Assembly (NCBI GenBank): GCA_944322935.1
Contig: CALUQO010000002.1
Coordinates: 57,321 to 121,320 of the forward strand
Length of the DNA: 64,000 nucleotides
Reading direction: 5' to 3'
From: Candidatus Gastranaerophilales bacterium
GTDB lineage: Bacteria; Cyanobacteriota; Vampirovibrionia; Gastranaerophilales; Gastranaerophilaceae
Part shown: in pieces, positions 43,113 to 51,980 of the stretch
Layout of the letters: each line of letters starts with the position of its first letter
Numbering within the stretch: position 1 is the first letter of the stretch
The notes under the pieces: model-generated
What the model saw: the letters and a program-made list of their open reading frames with translations, nothing else
Databases searched by the model: none
Told to the model about the DNA's origin: nothing
Position numbers and translations under genes: made by a program

Positions 43113-43427
43113 TTAGTTACGGGGTGTTGATTTTTTGTAAAATACAACTCCGTCTTTATCAATGCTGTTTTTTATATTTTCCTGAGTTAAAGAATTATAG
43201 TCAATCACATCAAACTTGTATGGTGTAGGCAAATCATCAAGCTCACCCGATATGCGGTAAAAATTTTCATTATTGTCGGAAACAATTGCAAAATCAATAT
43301 CGGAACCGTTATGATAAGTGCCCTTTGCTCGTGAACCGTATATAATGACCTTTTCTATTTCCGGTTTATTTTTAAAATACTCTAAAAGATCATCTAATGT
43401 TCTTTGAGGCAAACCAAAATTATTCAT
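43113..43427 (-). CDS. MNT-type minimal nucleotidyltransferase
   Basis: A 104-residue protein with the nucleotidyltransferase signature IIYGSRAKGTYHNGSDIDFA (GS, then D-x-D), the same as MntA/HI0073 proteins. It overlaps the end of the HEPN gene by eight bases. In known HEPN/MNT pairs the nucleotidyltransferase is the antitoxin and AMPylates the HEPN toxin. The D-x-D pair is intact, so it may be active. Confidence 0.88.
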   Translation of the reverse strand: MNNFGLPQRTLDDLLEYFKNKPEIEKVIIYGSRAKGTYHNGSDIDFAIVSDNNENFYRISGELDDLPTPYKFDVIDYNSLTQENIKNSIDKDGVVFYKKSTPRN

Positions 43428-43818
43428 TGAAATCCTTTATTTGCTCTTTAAATCTGCATAGCTCATCATAGTACAGAGTGCTTATATTTTCCAAAATTTT
43501 GCTTACTTTGTCCATATTATATTCGTGAGAACTTGCATTTTTGTCATTAGCCATATCTATCCATACCTGACCGTTTTTAATAATATTTGCGGCAAAAGCT
43601 GATTTTATTACGTCTTTAGGGGTGTAAACCTCAATCGACTTAACCGCCAGATAATCTTTTAAAACTTTCCAGCCCAGCTCAAATATAATTTCAAAACTTT
43701 GGGTTAAAGCCAGTTTATTGCTGTCGTTTTGTTTGTCAGTAACAAAGTTGTTGCGCATTGTGGTAAACAATTCAAAAGCTTTGTTAAAATTTTCTATTCT
43801 TTCTTCTAATCGGGACAT
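43420..43818 (-). CDS. HEPN-like partner protein (HI0074 family)
   Basis: A 132-residue helical protein, start at 43818 with AAGGA seven bases upstream (a frame extension to 43821 is a TTG and unlikely). Family marks: LEERIENFNKAFELFTTMR, FEIIFELGWKVLKDYL and DVIKSAFAANIIKNGQVW followed by NASSHEYN, the Ser-His-x-Tyr region of HI0074-type substrate-binding subunits. It is upstream of and overlaps the MNT gene. In characterised relatives such as HepT the pair is a toxin-antitoxin system; the R-x4-6-H RNase motif of HEPN toxins is not clearly present. Confidence 0.85.
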   Translation of the reverse strand: MSRLEERIENFNKAFELFTTMRNNFVTDKQNDSNKLALTQSFEIIFELGWKVLKDYLAVKSIEVYTPKDVIKSAFAANIIKNGQVWIDMANDKNASSHEYNMDKVSKILENISTLYYDELCRFKEQIKDFNE

Positions 43819-43938
43819 CAATTTTTCCTTTTTACTTATAATATCAAAAAATCCCTAAATATTTAACCTTCATTTTATTGGCAAAAAATTTTTTTACGTG
43901 TTTTTATCCAATTACAAAAATAAATTCAGGTGGAAAAT

Positions 43939-45459
43939 ATGAACATAAACAAACTCTCGTTTTTTAATTACACAACAAATAACAATACTGCATCAAAAAG
44001 TGAAACCTCTGTTAATTTTAAAGGTAAAAGGAATAAAACCGTAACACCTCCTGTTTATAAAGACAGAATATATCCTGCCGGTGATTTGTTTTTAATGGCG
44101 AAAAAAGATGTAAAAAAGCCGGAACTTATTATTGATGAATTCTATGCAAGTGAAAACAGCAGGATGTTAAAAAATCCTCTTGGGGTATCTTTATCTCGCT
44201 TTTCACCAAAAGATAAGTATGAAATTTTGCAGTATGCAGAAGATATAAAACTTCACCGAAGCGGCTTTTCAAAAATTATCAATGCAAAAAATGACGATAA
44301 AACATACAGATTTGCAACCGGAGAAGCTTTAACTCTGTTTTTTGACGCCGGAGATAAAATAGAAAAATATCCGGATGAATTTAAAAGAATTCTTAATGAA
44401 AAAGATTCTGATGGAAATCCAAGGTTTAACAGCAAAGATTGTTCTTTATTGATGCAATACATTGCACTTTCAAAACTGTATCCTCAAGCTTACAGCGCAG
44501 TCTTGGCAATGAAGAATTTGAGAGCAGAAGATGTAATAAATATAATGTTAAATGACGGAGAAATTATCGAAGAAAATCCGGAATTATTGGACGGTGTAAA
44601 ACAACTTTTAACCCAAAAAGAAAACGCAAATAACAACACAAAACAATTGAACAGTATATTAAAAAAACTTTATATACAAAAAAGAACAAAAATAGCAGAG
44701 GAAAAAGCGCAAGAAAGAGCAAAAGAAGAAGCACTGCTTCTTGAAAAGAGACAGAAACAGAAAGAAGAATTGGCACGAATTGAAGAGGAACGCAGAATAA
44801 AAAATGAAGCTGCAGCTAAAATAAGAGCAGAAAAGCGTGCAATAAAAAATGCAGAAGAAAAGAAAATAAAAGAAGCAAAAATGCAAGAATGGAATCAAAA
44901 AGTAGGATGGATACCGCCCGAACAGCTTTTTGACAAAGTAAATACGGCTGTAAACAACAAAACTCCGTTAATACTTGAAACCGGAGAGGTATTGCCTGAT
45001 GAAACAAGAGATAAAATTGCATACTATATAAACAGAAGCGCAGGTAAATCCCAAAAAATAATAAATGCAAGATACAAAAACCTGCAGCCGATATTTAACG
45101 AAAAAGATTGCTGTGAAATTCTAAGCGACTTTGATTCTTATTTCTATCCTCAGTATATGTCTTCGCTAAAAAGCGTACGTCGTGACGGAACCCCTGTTTT
45201 CAGCGCCGAACAGTGTAAAGAATTGCTCAAGTTAAAACAGAATTACAGAGATGAAGTTATAAACAGCTACCTATTGAGCACATACCGCAATTTTTCAGCA
45301 GAAGATATTGTGGATATAATGAAAAACTCTGATGTGACAATAAGATATGATTCGCCTTTCAGAAACTTAATCATTCAAAAAAATGAAAGCGGGCAATACA
45401 GATACTCCGTAAGAGAGTGTATTGAATTGTCCAGAAAACAATTAGAAGAAAACAAGTGA
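43939..45459 (+). CDS. Helical protein with N-terminal VNFKG motif, hypothetical
   Basis: A 506-residue protein. The start at 43939 (MNINKLSFFNYTT) has AGGTGGA five bases upstream; a GTG at 43930 is an alternative. The leader is Asn/Thr/Ser-rich and ends SVNFKGKRNK (24-33), the shared motif. Residues ~70-230 are globular-looking (LGVSLSRFSPKDKYEILQY; KDSDGNPRFNSKDCSLLMQY). A Lys/Glu/Arg-rich coiled coil follows (~235-320), then a part repeating the first globular block (ARYKNLQPIFNEKDCCEIL; RDGTPVFSAEQCKELLKL). No catalytic motif or signal peptide. Function unknown. Confidence 0.78.
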   Translation: MNINKLSFFNYTTNNNTASKSETSVNFKGKRNKTVTPPVYKDRIYPAGDLFLMAKKDVKKPELIIDEFYASENSRMLKNPLGVSLSRFSPKDKYEILQYAEDIKLHRSGFSKIINAKNDDKTYRFATGEALTLFFDAGDKIEKYPDEFKRILNEKDSDGNPRFNSKDCSLLMQYIALSKLYPQAYSAVLAMKNLRAEDVINIMLNDGEIIEENPELLDGVKQLLTQKENANNNTKQLNSILKKLYIQKRTKIAEEKAQERAKEEALLLEKRQKQKEELARIEEERRIKNEAAAKIRAEKRAIKNAEEKKIKEAKMQEWNQKVGWIPPEQLFDKVNTAVNNKTPLILETGEVLPDETRDKIAYYINRSAGKSQKIINARYKNLQPIFNEKDCCEILSDFDSYFYPQYMSSLKSVRRDGTPVFSAEQCKELLKLKQNYRDEVINSYLLSTYRNFSAEDIVDIMKNSDVTIRYDSPFRNLIIQKNESGQYRYSVRECIELSRKQLEENK

Positions 45460-45471
45460 TAATTATTAGCT

Positions 45472-46053
45472 TTAATATTGTTCAGCAGGAATATCAATGA
45501 CATCTCCGTCTATAATAAATCTAAGAACTTCTTCACCTGTTTTCAGTGTGCATTGCATACAACTAAGACCGTTTTGGGATTGAAGATTTTTTATGCTGAT
45601 ATAAGAACGTTTTGCTGCAATATCATCAGGATTAAGCTTGAAAATAGCTTTAAAATCCTCTGCAGCACCGTCCAAATCTCCGATATTTGCTCTCAAATTT
45701 CCTCTGCGTCCGTAAGCTTCAATTTTCGGCTCCCCTTCTAGCACAGTCGTTAAATCATCAATAGCACCTTGAAAATCTTGCATAAATTCTTTAACAATTG
45801 CTCTGCGCATATATAAATCTGCATTGTTTGGCAGAATATTTATTGCACAATCCAAACTTTCCAATGCTCCTTCCGGCTGTAATATTTGTGACAGAATACA
45901 GTATATATTTGCCATATAAAAACGTTCTTCATCAGAAAACCCGGAACTTTTGGAGTTCAGTCTGTTTAACTCACTTTGACACAAATCGTAAACTTCTTGA
46001 TAGTTTTCTTCATCTAGTAATTTATTAACTTGTTCTTTAAATTTATCTAACAT
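45472..46053 (-). CDS. TPR-repeat protein
   Basis: A 193-residue protein starting at MLDKFKEQVNKLLDEENYQE behind AGAGAGAAGAA; the frame continues upstream but without a ribosome site. It has about three TPR units, for example LDCAINILPNNADLYMRRA, AIDDLTTVLEGEPKIEAYGR and AAEDFKAIFKLNPDDIAAKR. TPRs bind other proteins. It resembles the N-terminal part of the TPR protein at 51013 (both have NYQEVYDLC/EIIELCD-type openings), so they are probably paralogues. Convergent with the VNFKG coiled-coil gene. Confidence 0.82.
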   Translation of the reverse strand: MLDKFKEQVNKLLDEENYQEVYDLCQSELNRLNSKSSGFSDEERFYMANIYCILSQILQPEGALESLDCAINILPNNADLYMRRAIVKEFMQDFQGAIDDLTTVLEGEPKIEAYGRRGNLRANIGDLDGAAEDFKAIFKLNPDDIAAKRSYISIKNLQSQNGLSCMQCTLKTGEEVLRFIIDGDVIDIPAEQY

Positions 46054-46150
46054 TTCTTCTCTCTGTTTAATTCTCAATTTAACTTTCAAATTGTAACATA
46101 TTTTTTGAGAGGAATGAACCCGCAATTTTTGAAAAAAACATCTGTGAAGT

Positions 46151-46180
46151 CAACAGTTGAGACTTTAGTCTCAACTGTTG
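46151..46180. repeat. Perfect 30-base palindrome
   Basis: CAACAGTTGAGACT, TT, AGTCTCAACTGTTG: 14-base arms around a two-base centre. It lies between the TPR gene and the peroxiredoxin gene without a T-run. Its centre GACTTTAGTC also occurs in the hairpin at 22807. Candidate dispersed repeat, small MITE-like element or operator. Confidence 0.55.
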
Positions 46181-46329
46181 CTATCCGGTTAATCTATGCT
46201 GTTATTATTTCATACAGTCAATTGAACCCGAAAAATAGCTATACGGCATGCAGAGCTTTATAAGCATTGCCTTTGTGTCTTCTGTGTTATACTCTTTGTG
46301 TATTATTGCATTAAGGAGTTTAGCGGGTT

Positions 46330-46788
46330 ATGAACATAAAAGATTTAAACATTACACTTAACGGTATTGATGAGAACGGCAACGAAAAAGAGTATAAAAT
46401 TGGGGACTTAGCGGGAAAAACAACCATTCTGTACTTTTATCCCAAAGACAACACCTCAGGCTGTACGCAAGAAGCCTGTGACTTTAGAGAAAATAAAAAC
46501 AGATGGTCTGCCAAAGCTCAGGTTGTCGGCGTCAGCCCCGACAGCATAAAAAGCCATCTTTCTTTTAAAGAAAAACAAGGGCTCAACTTTATACTGCTAT
46601 CAGACCCCGAACATATTTTAGCCGAAACCTTCGGCGCGTGGGGCGAAAAATCCATGTACGGCAAAAAATATATGGGAATAATCCGTTCAACTTTTCTTAT
46701 CAACGAACAGGGCGAAGTCGTAAAAGAGTGGAGAAAAGTTAAAGTAAAAGGTCACGTGGATGAAGTCCTTTCTGCATTGAAAGAATAA
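46330..46788 (+). CDS. bcp: Bcp-type thiol peroxidase (peroxiredoxin)
   Basis: A 152-residue peroxiredoxin. The active-site block is FYPKDNTSGCTQEACDF with Cys 45 (peroxidatic) and Cys 50 (resolving), the positions known in Escherichia coli Bcp. GVSPDSIKSHLSFKEKQ and RSTFLINEQGEV are further family marks. It reduces hydroperoxides using thioredoxin, supplied by TrxB activity encoded at 51981. Good AAGGAG ribosome site. A small DUF1653-like gene follows 35 bases later. Confidence 0.94.
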   Translation: MNIKDLNITLNGIDENGNEKEYKIGDLAGKTTILYFYPKDNTSGCTQEACDFRENKNRWSAKAQVVGVSPDSIKSHLSFKEKQGLNFILLSDPEHILAETFGAWGEKSMYGKKYMGIIRSTFLINEQGEVVKEWRKVKVKGHVDEVLSALKE

Positions 46789-46823
46789 GAAAGTGTAAGA
46801 AGAGGCTAAGAAAAGAGTAAAAA

Positions 46824-47009
46824 ATGGCAAAAAAATTTAAACACTTAAAAACCGGCAATACATATGAAATGATAAGAGATGACGTAAAAAACTGTACCAA
46901 TGCAAATGATGGACAGACAATGGTTTTGTACAAGCGTGACGGATTCCCCGACTTGATTTTTGTAAGGGAAAAAGAAGAGTTTTATCAAAAATTTGAAGAG
47001 ATTATGTAA
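46824..47009 (+). CDS. Small DUF1653-like protein
   Basis: A 61-residue protein: KHLKTGNTYEMIRDDVKNCT, then QTMVLYKRDGFPDLIFVREKEEF. This matches the short SH3-like DUF1653 pattern (Gly-x-Tyr, a middle V-x-Y, and a W/F-x-R-x3-E/F end). No function is known. It follows bcp closely and has an AGAG-type ribosome site, so co-transcription is likely. Confidence 0.72.
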   Translation: MAKKFKHLKTGNTYEMIRDDVKNCTNANDGQTMVLYKRDGFPDLIFVREKEEFYQKFEEIM

Positions 47010-47032
47010 GCATCCTGAATAAAATTCACAAT

Positions 47033-47560
47033 TTATCTGTAGCTTTGTTCTATCAAGCTGTTGGCGTCTTCAAAGCTGGAAGCAGTGCTTTTCAATCCCC
47101 GTGTTGTTGACCAGTTACTGTTTGCTTCTTCACGTTCTCTCTCTATACTCTCTTTCCAATATTCGATTTTTTCATTTAGTTTTTGTAATGTTTCATTTTT
47201 ATCTTTCAGCTCAAGTTCATATTTTGATAATAACTTTTCGTTATCTTCTTTCAGCTTAAGGTTTTTTGCCTGTTTTTCTTTTAACTGTGCAGTTAATGAC
47301 GTATTATCATTTTTTAGTTCTTTAATTTTTGTAATGAAAGACTGGATAACATCTTCTGCTTTATTCTTATTAATACCCCAAAAACCTTTAATTTTATCTA
47401 AAACATTTTTTGTACCGACATTGTTTCCCGATTCCATCATGCTTACAAATTTATTGCCGATAGGACCTTTGAAATTAACATTGCTATGTTTTTTAAATGT
47501 GGTATTTGATTGTGATAGCGTATTTATATGTGTTATTGGTGATATAACCGTATGATTCAT
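47033..47560 (-). CDS. Coiled-coil protein with N-terminal VNFKG motif (paralogue 1)
   Basis: A 175-residue protein. The start at 47560 is an ATG with AAGGA about 8 bases upstream. The leader MNHTVISPITHIN is followed by SNVNFKGPIGNKF (motif at 28-32). Residues ~40-75 are globular (KNVLDKIKGFWGINKNKAED). A coiled coil runs from ~80 to ~150 (LKEKQAKNLKLKEDNEKLL). It is a tandem paralogue of the gene just upstream in transcription: leaders, motif position and middle block align. Function unknown; no signal peptide. Confidence 0.8.
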   Translation of the reverse strand: MNHTVISPITHINTLSQSNTTFKKHSNVNFKGPIGNKFVSMMESGNNVGTKNVLDKIKGFWGINKNKAEDVIQSFITKIKELKNDNTSLTAQLKEKQAKNLKLKEDNEKLLSKYELELKDKNETLQKLNEKIEYWKESIEREREEANSNWSTTRGLKSTASSFEDANSLIEQSYR

Positions 47561-47597
47561 ATACAAAATCCTTCTTTTTATTTTGGCAACTTCTAAA

Positions 47598-48134
47598 TTA
47601 TCTTTTTATATTATATCTGTCTATATTACTGTAATAACGTTCTTTTGCTCTGCCGGCAGCATTTTTGGCATATTTAAGTTCTTGTCTGCTCTGGTGCAGC
47701 TCCCAGGAAACTCTCCTGTAATCAAAATATAGTTCAGTCTCTTTTTTCTCTTTATCTTTAATTGCTTTATTCTTTTCTTTTAGTTCAAGTTCATATTTTG
47801 ATACAGCTTTATCTTTTTCTTCTTGGAGTTTAAGAGCAAGGGAATCTTCTTCCTTAATTTTTGCAATTAAAGATTCTTTTTTGGTTTTTAATTCTTGAAT
47901 TCTTGCAATAAAAGACTCAATCACATCTTTTGCTTTATTTGTTTTAATACCCAAACTGCCTTTAATTTGCGATAATACTTTCGGAGCATCAACTTTTTTA
48001 CCGGAATCAATTAACAAAACAAACATATCGCCAATAGATCCCTTAAAGTTAACCTGTTTTCTTCCTTGAACCGTATTATCCCGTTTAGATGCATAATTAA
48101 AGTGAGTAATCGGGGATACGACCATTTTATTCAT
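47598..48134 (-). CDS. Coiled-coil protein with N-terminal VNFKG motif (paralogue 2)
   Basis: A 178-residue protein starting at 48134 (MNKMVVSPITHFNYAS). Motif KQVNFKGSIGDMF at 28-32 exactly as in its neighbour, then APKVLSQIKGSLGIKTNKAKD, aligned with the neighbour's block, and a coiled coil (YELELKEKNKAIKDKEKK is a near copy of the neighbour's). The tail is basic (RAKERYYSNIDRYNIKR). The pair arose by tandem duplication and has since diverged. Function unknown. Confidence 0.8.
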   Translation of the reverse strand: MNKMVVSPITHFNYASKRDNTVQGRKQVNFKGSIGDMFVLLIDSGKKVDAPKVLSQIKGSLGIKTNKAKDVIESFIARIQELKTKKESLIAKIKEEDSLALKLQEEKDKAVSKYELELKEKNKAIKDKEKKETELYFDYRRVSWELHQSRQELKYAKNAAGRAKERYYSNIDRYNIKR

Positions 48135-48322
48135 AATACACAAATCCTTTCGTTATATATAAATACAAACCAAAGGCATCTTATTGTCAATAAAATGATA
48201 AATAAAACTTAATAATTAACTCGTTAACGCAGTTTAGACTAACGGCATAATTGTAAAAAACATATGGCCTTTCTTTATGTGTCTCAAATATCCGCCAGTT
48301 TCGAATAATACATTAATAATAA

Positions 48323-48880
48323 TTAACTAATACTCTTTATCGGTTTGCAAGGGTTGCCGACTGCAATGCAGTTTGACGGAATATCTTTTGTAACCACGCT
48401 GCCTGCACCTATAACAACGTTATCGCCGATGGTAACACCGGGGAGAATTGTTACACTTCCGCCAATCCAGACATCATTTCCGATTGTCACGGGTTCTGCC
48501 CACTCGTTAAATGTTAAACGTTCTTTTGCATCAATCGGATGGCAGGCTGTGTAAATTCCGACATTTGGTCCTACAAATACGTTGTTGCCTATAGTGACTT
48601 TTGCAGGGTCAAGTACAAGAAAATTGTGGTTTGCGTAAAAATTATCACCGACTTCTATATTGTATCCGTAATCACACTGAAAAGGAGATTCTACCCATAG
48701 ATTTTTTCCTGCTTTGCCCAGAATTTTTCTCAATAAATTTTCTCTTTCTTCTCTTTTTGAAGGCTTTAGCATATTAAAATCATAGGTCATATCTTTTGCC
48801 TTTATACGTTCAGCAGCAAGTTCTCCATCCGGTGCATAGTAAATTTCTCCCGCGAGCATCTTTTCTTTTTCAGTCGGCAT
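48323..48880 (-). CDS. Maltose/galactoside O-acetyltransferase family protein
   Basis: A 185-residue left-handed beta-helix acetyltransferase. N-terminal MPTEKEKMLAGEIYYAPDGE and the hexapeptide repeats IGNNVFVGPNVGIYTACHP with the catalytic His, then IGNDVWIGGSVTILPGVTIG and VIGAGSVVTKDIPSN. It moves acetyl from acetyl-CoA to a sugar hydroxyl; the family (Maa, LacA, NodL) has broad sugar use. Full family length. Single gene. Confidence 0.92.
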   Translation of the reverse strand: MPTEKEKMLAGEIYYAPDGELAAERIKAKDMTYDFNMLKPSKREERENLLRKILGKAGKNLWVESPFQCDYGYNIEVGDNFYANHNFLVLDPAKVTIGNNVFVGPNVGIYTACHPIDAKERLTFNEWAEPVTIGNDVWIGGSVTILPGVTIGDNVVIGAGSVVTKDIPSNCIAVGNPCKPIKSIS

Positions 48881-49014
48881 AAGTCATCTCCGTAATATTA
48901 TGTGATACTATATATTAGTTAACACAAACGCTTTGTTAACTCAAAAAAGTAAATCTTGGTAATATTTTGTTTTATAATCAGTTTTATAGAGCTCAGATAA
49001 AAAGAAGGCAAATA

Positions 49015-50922
49015 ATGGAAAAAACAGTATCAAAAGAAAAATCCTGGAGAGAATGGCACTTAGCCGAAGAACTTCAATATGTATTAGAAAGAAGCAAAAA
49101 CGTTATAATCCCTAAAAAACGTGATGAGCTTATAGAACTCTCGCTGGGCAGCAAGGAAAATGTAACTTACGATGTTGCATATGATGTTCCTAATATTGGT
49201 AATGTTGTTGAAGCACACGTTACTCGATGCAAAAACGGTATAGCAATTAACTACCCCGACCCTTATATGAGAAGACGCGACCCTAACTGCATGGTTGTTA
49301 ATAATATCGCCAATACCGATAAAATAACCTTTGAAGAAAGGTTCAAAAAAGGTTTTGATTCGTTAAGAAAAGAGACATTAGACTGGCTCAGCCATAACGA
49401 CCTTATACTTGTTCCTTTTATGGCCGGCGGTACAAAATACGGATATCCGGCCTTAATGATTGCACCTAAAAATGCGGCCTTCTTTGCAGTAAGTATTTAT
49501 GACCTTCAAGGCATGATTCCTTACGACAAACTGGAAAAAGACTTTGAGCCCAAGGCTATTATATACGTTGCTCCGCCTTTCAGACATTCTCATTTTGAAG
49601 GCAAACAGGTTGTTGTACATAACCAGCAAGATAATATCCATGAAGTATTTTCATACAACCTGTATCCGGGGCCGAGTGCCAAAAAAGGTGTATACGGCGT
49701 TTTGCTTGCGCTGGGATTAAAAGAAGATTTTGTTACCGTTCACGCTTCAACGGTAAATATAACAACACCTTATGACAATGATATAAGCATTCTCCATGAG
49801 GGCGCATCCGGCAGCGGAAAAAGCGAAATGCTTGAATACGCACACAGAGAAGAAGACGGTAGATTGCTGCTTGGAAGAAATGTCGTAACAGGAGAAGAAA
49901 AATATCTTGCACTACCTCAGGGGTGTAAACTTCAGCCTGTCACAGACGATATGGCTCTTTGCCATCCAAGCTTTAGAAGAAACAACGGAAAACTATGTGT
50001 TGTTGATGCCGAACGCTCTTGGTTTGTAAGGATAGACCATATCAAAGGATACGGAACAGATCCGAATCTTGAATTTGTTACAACAAACCCGAAAGAGCCG
50101 TTAATCTTCTTTAACCTCGAAGCCCATCCAAATGCAACATGCCTGATATGGGAACATGAAGAAGATTCCCCCGGCAAAAAATGCCCTAACCCGAGAATAA
50201 TCATACCGCGTGAACAAATAAAAAACATACAGGACGGCCCTATTGAGATAGACTACAGAAGCTTTGGCCTAAGGACTCCGCCGTGCACAAAAGAACAACC
50301 GTCTTATGGGATATTCGGGCTGCTGCACATATTGCCTCCGGCTCTTGCATGGCTCTGGAGACTTGTCGCACCCAGAGGTTACGGAAACCCGAGTATCACA
50401 AGCACCGGCAAAGACTCATTTAAACTTGAAAGCGAAGGTGTTGGTTCATTCTGGCCGTTTGCAACAGGTAAAAGAGTAGATTTTGCGAATATATTGCTTG
50501 AACAGTTTATGAATACAACAAAAACAAGAAACATTCTTATACCTAACCAGCACGTAGGCGCCTGGGAAGTTGGCTTTATGGCTGAATGGGTAATCAGAGA
50601 ATATCTCGCAAGACGCGGACAGGCATCTTTTAAGAAGCTGAATTTAAAACCGGCACGCCATCCTTTGGGCGGTTACATACCTGAAAATATTCATATAGAA
50701 GGTACGCCGATATCAAGAAAATTCTTTGATGTGTCTAAACAGGCACAAATTGAACAGGAAGGCTATGACAAGGGTGCTAAAATGCTCGAGGACTTCTTTA
50801 AAGAAGAACTTAAATTATACCTAAAATCAGACCTTCACCCGCTTGGCAAAGCAATAATAATGTGCTGTATGGATAACGGCACCGTGGATGATTACGAAAA
50901 ATTGATTCCGGGAACATATTAA
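49015..50922 (+). CDS. DUF4914 protein with P-loop (PEPCK/HPr-kinase-like core)
   Basis: A 635-residue protein starting at MEKTVSKEKSWREWHLAEEL behind GAAGG; the frame extends upstream to 48967 with no ribosome site. The nucleotide loop is GASGSGKSEMLEYA (~263-276), within a region that resembles the PEPCK/HPr-kinase nucleotide fold, followed by VTDDMALCHPSFRRN, a metal-binding-like segment. Many aromatic, Gly-rich segments follow (PRGYGNPSITSTGKDSF). The family is widespread in anaerobes but its reaction is unknown. Single gene. Confidence 0.86.
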   Translation: MEKTVSKEKSWREWHLAEELQYVLERSKNVIIPKKRDELIELSLGSKENVTYDVAYDVPNIGNVVEAHVTRCKNGIAINYPDPYMRRRDPNCMVVNNIANTDKITFEERFKKGFDSLRKETLDWLSHNDLILVPFMAGGTKYGYPALMIAPKNAAFFAVSIYDLQGMIPYDKLEKDFEPKAIIYVAPPFRHSHFEGKQVVVHNQQDNIHEVFSYNLYPGPSAKKGVYGVLLALGLKEDFVTVHASTVNITTPYDNDISILHEGASGSGKSEMLEYAHREEDGRLLLGRNVVTGEEKYLALPQGCKLQPVTDDMALCHPSFRRNNGKLCVVDAERSWFVRIDHIKGYGTDPNLEFVTTNPKEPLIFFNLEAHPNATCLIWEHEEDSPGKKCPNPRIIIPREQIKNIQDGPIEIDYRSFGLRTPPCTKEQPSYGIFGLLHILPPALAWLWRLVAPRGYGNPSITSTGKDSFKLESEGVGSFWPFATGKRVDFANILLEQFMNTTKTRNILIPNQHVGAWEVGFMAEWVIREYLARRGQASFKKLNLKPARHPLGGYIPENIHIEGTPISRKFFDVSKQAQIEQEGYDKGAKMLEDFFKEELKLYLKSDLHPLGKAIIMCCMDNGTVDDYEKLIPGTY

Positions 50923-50948
50923 GATTGAATCATTCCATTTAATCTTAA
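50919..50948. repeat. Inverted repeat overlapping the DUF4914 stop
   Basis: TTAAGATT, 14-base loop, AATCTTAA; the first arm includes the stop codon. No T-run. Possible transcript-end stabiliser. Confidence 0.35.
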
Positions 50949-51012
50949 GGCAGACGGACAAATAATATTGGAATATATATTGTATTCGAAAAAATGTTAA
51001 AGGATTTTACCA

Positions 51013-51765
51013 ATGGATAGAATTGATGAATTTGAAGCAAAAGTACAACCATTATTTGACTACAATGAATATGATGAAATTATTGAACTCTGTGATGCAG
51101 AACTTTCGGCATGTGTCGGAGATTCAGATAACAAATATGTGGCAAATATCTATTATAATAAAGGTTATGCAGAATCCGATTTGGAGCAACACGAGGAAGC
51201 AATTGACGATTTCACAAAAGCTATTGAGCTTAATCCGGATTTTGTATGGGCATATAGCAACAGGGGTTATTCAAAAAACGCTCTGGGTCTGTATAAGGAA
51301 GCAATTGACGATTTCACCAAAGCTATTGAACTTAAACCAGATTATGCGAACGCATATAACAACAGAGCAAATGCACAAACCGCTTTAGGTCAACATCAAA
51401 AAGCAATTGATGATTACACAATGGCTATTGAACTTGCAGGTGAAAATGTATATTTTTATTTTAACAGGGGAAATGCAAAATACGAATTAGAACAATACCA
51501 AGAAGCAATTGACGATTACACAAAGGCTATTGAACTTGCTCCGGATTATGCAGATGTATATAACAACAGAGGCAATGCCAAATGTGCTTTGGGGTTATAT
51601 AAGGAGGCAATTGACGATTTCACAAAGGCTATTGAACTTGCTCCGGATTACGCAGAGGCATATAACAACAGATGTAATGCAAAAAACGCTTTAGGTCTGT
51701 ATCAAGAAGCGATTGACGATTATACACAGGCTATGCTATTGAGTTTTCCCGCTGATTATGATTAA
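51013..51765 (+). CDS. TPR protein with near-identical tandem repeats
   Basis: A 250-residue protein with six canonical 34-residue TPR units, such as EAIDDFTKAIELNPDFVWAY and EAIDDYTKAIELAPDYADVY; several units are nearly identical at DNA level (AAGCAATTGACGATT recurs), meaning recent tandem expansion. TPRs are protein-binding scaffolds. The first ~40 residues (NEYDEIIELCDAELSACVGD) resemble the TPR protein at 45472. It follows DUF4914 in the same direction but with its own ribosome site. Highly conserved repeats may let the repeat number vary between strains. Confidence 0.88.
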   Translation: MDRIDEFEAKVQPLFDYNEYDEIIELCDAELSACVGDSDNKYVANIYYNKGYAESDLEQHEEAIDDFTKAIELNPDFVWAYSNRGYSKNALGLYKEAIDDFTKAIELKPDYANAYNNRANAQTALGQHQKAIDDYTMAIELAGENVYFYFNRGNAKYELEQYQEAIDDYTKAIELAPDYADVYNNRGNAKCALGLYKEAIDDFTKAIELAPDYAEAYNNRCNAKNALGLYQEAIDDYTQAMLLSFPADYD

Positions 51766-51843
51766 CAACGCATATAAAATTTTGAATAAAATCCTTGAAC
51801 TTGAGCTTGGAATGAAGTATCTCTTCAAAATCTGCAAGAAGTA

Positions 51844-51886
51844 AAAATGTTGCTCAAAAGCTGTTGTTACTTTTGAGCAACATTTT
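51844..51886. terminator. Perfect 17-base stem hairpin
   Basis: AAAATGTTGCTCAAAAG, loop CTGTTGTTA, CTTTTGAGCAACATTTT. It lies between the TPR gene and the convergent trxB. T/A-rich ends on both sides allow termination in either direction. Confidence 0.8.
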
Positions 51887-51980
51887 CAATAAAATTGCCA
51901 ATGTTATGAAAAGTTTGTGCAAAAATAAATTAACACAAGATATTACAGATATGCTTTCTACCCCGTATATGCAGATGTAA

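Noticed and set aside
46151..46180. Palindrome as a rho-independent terminator
   Set aside because: No T-run follows on either strand at the base of the stem.
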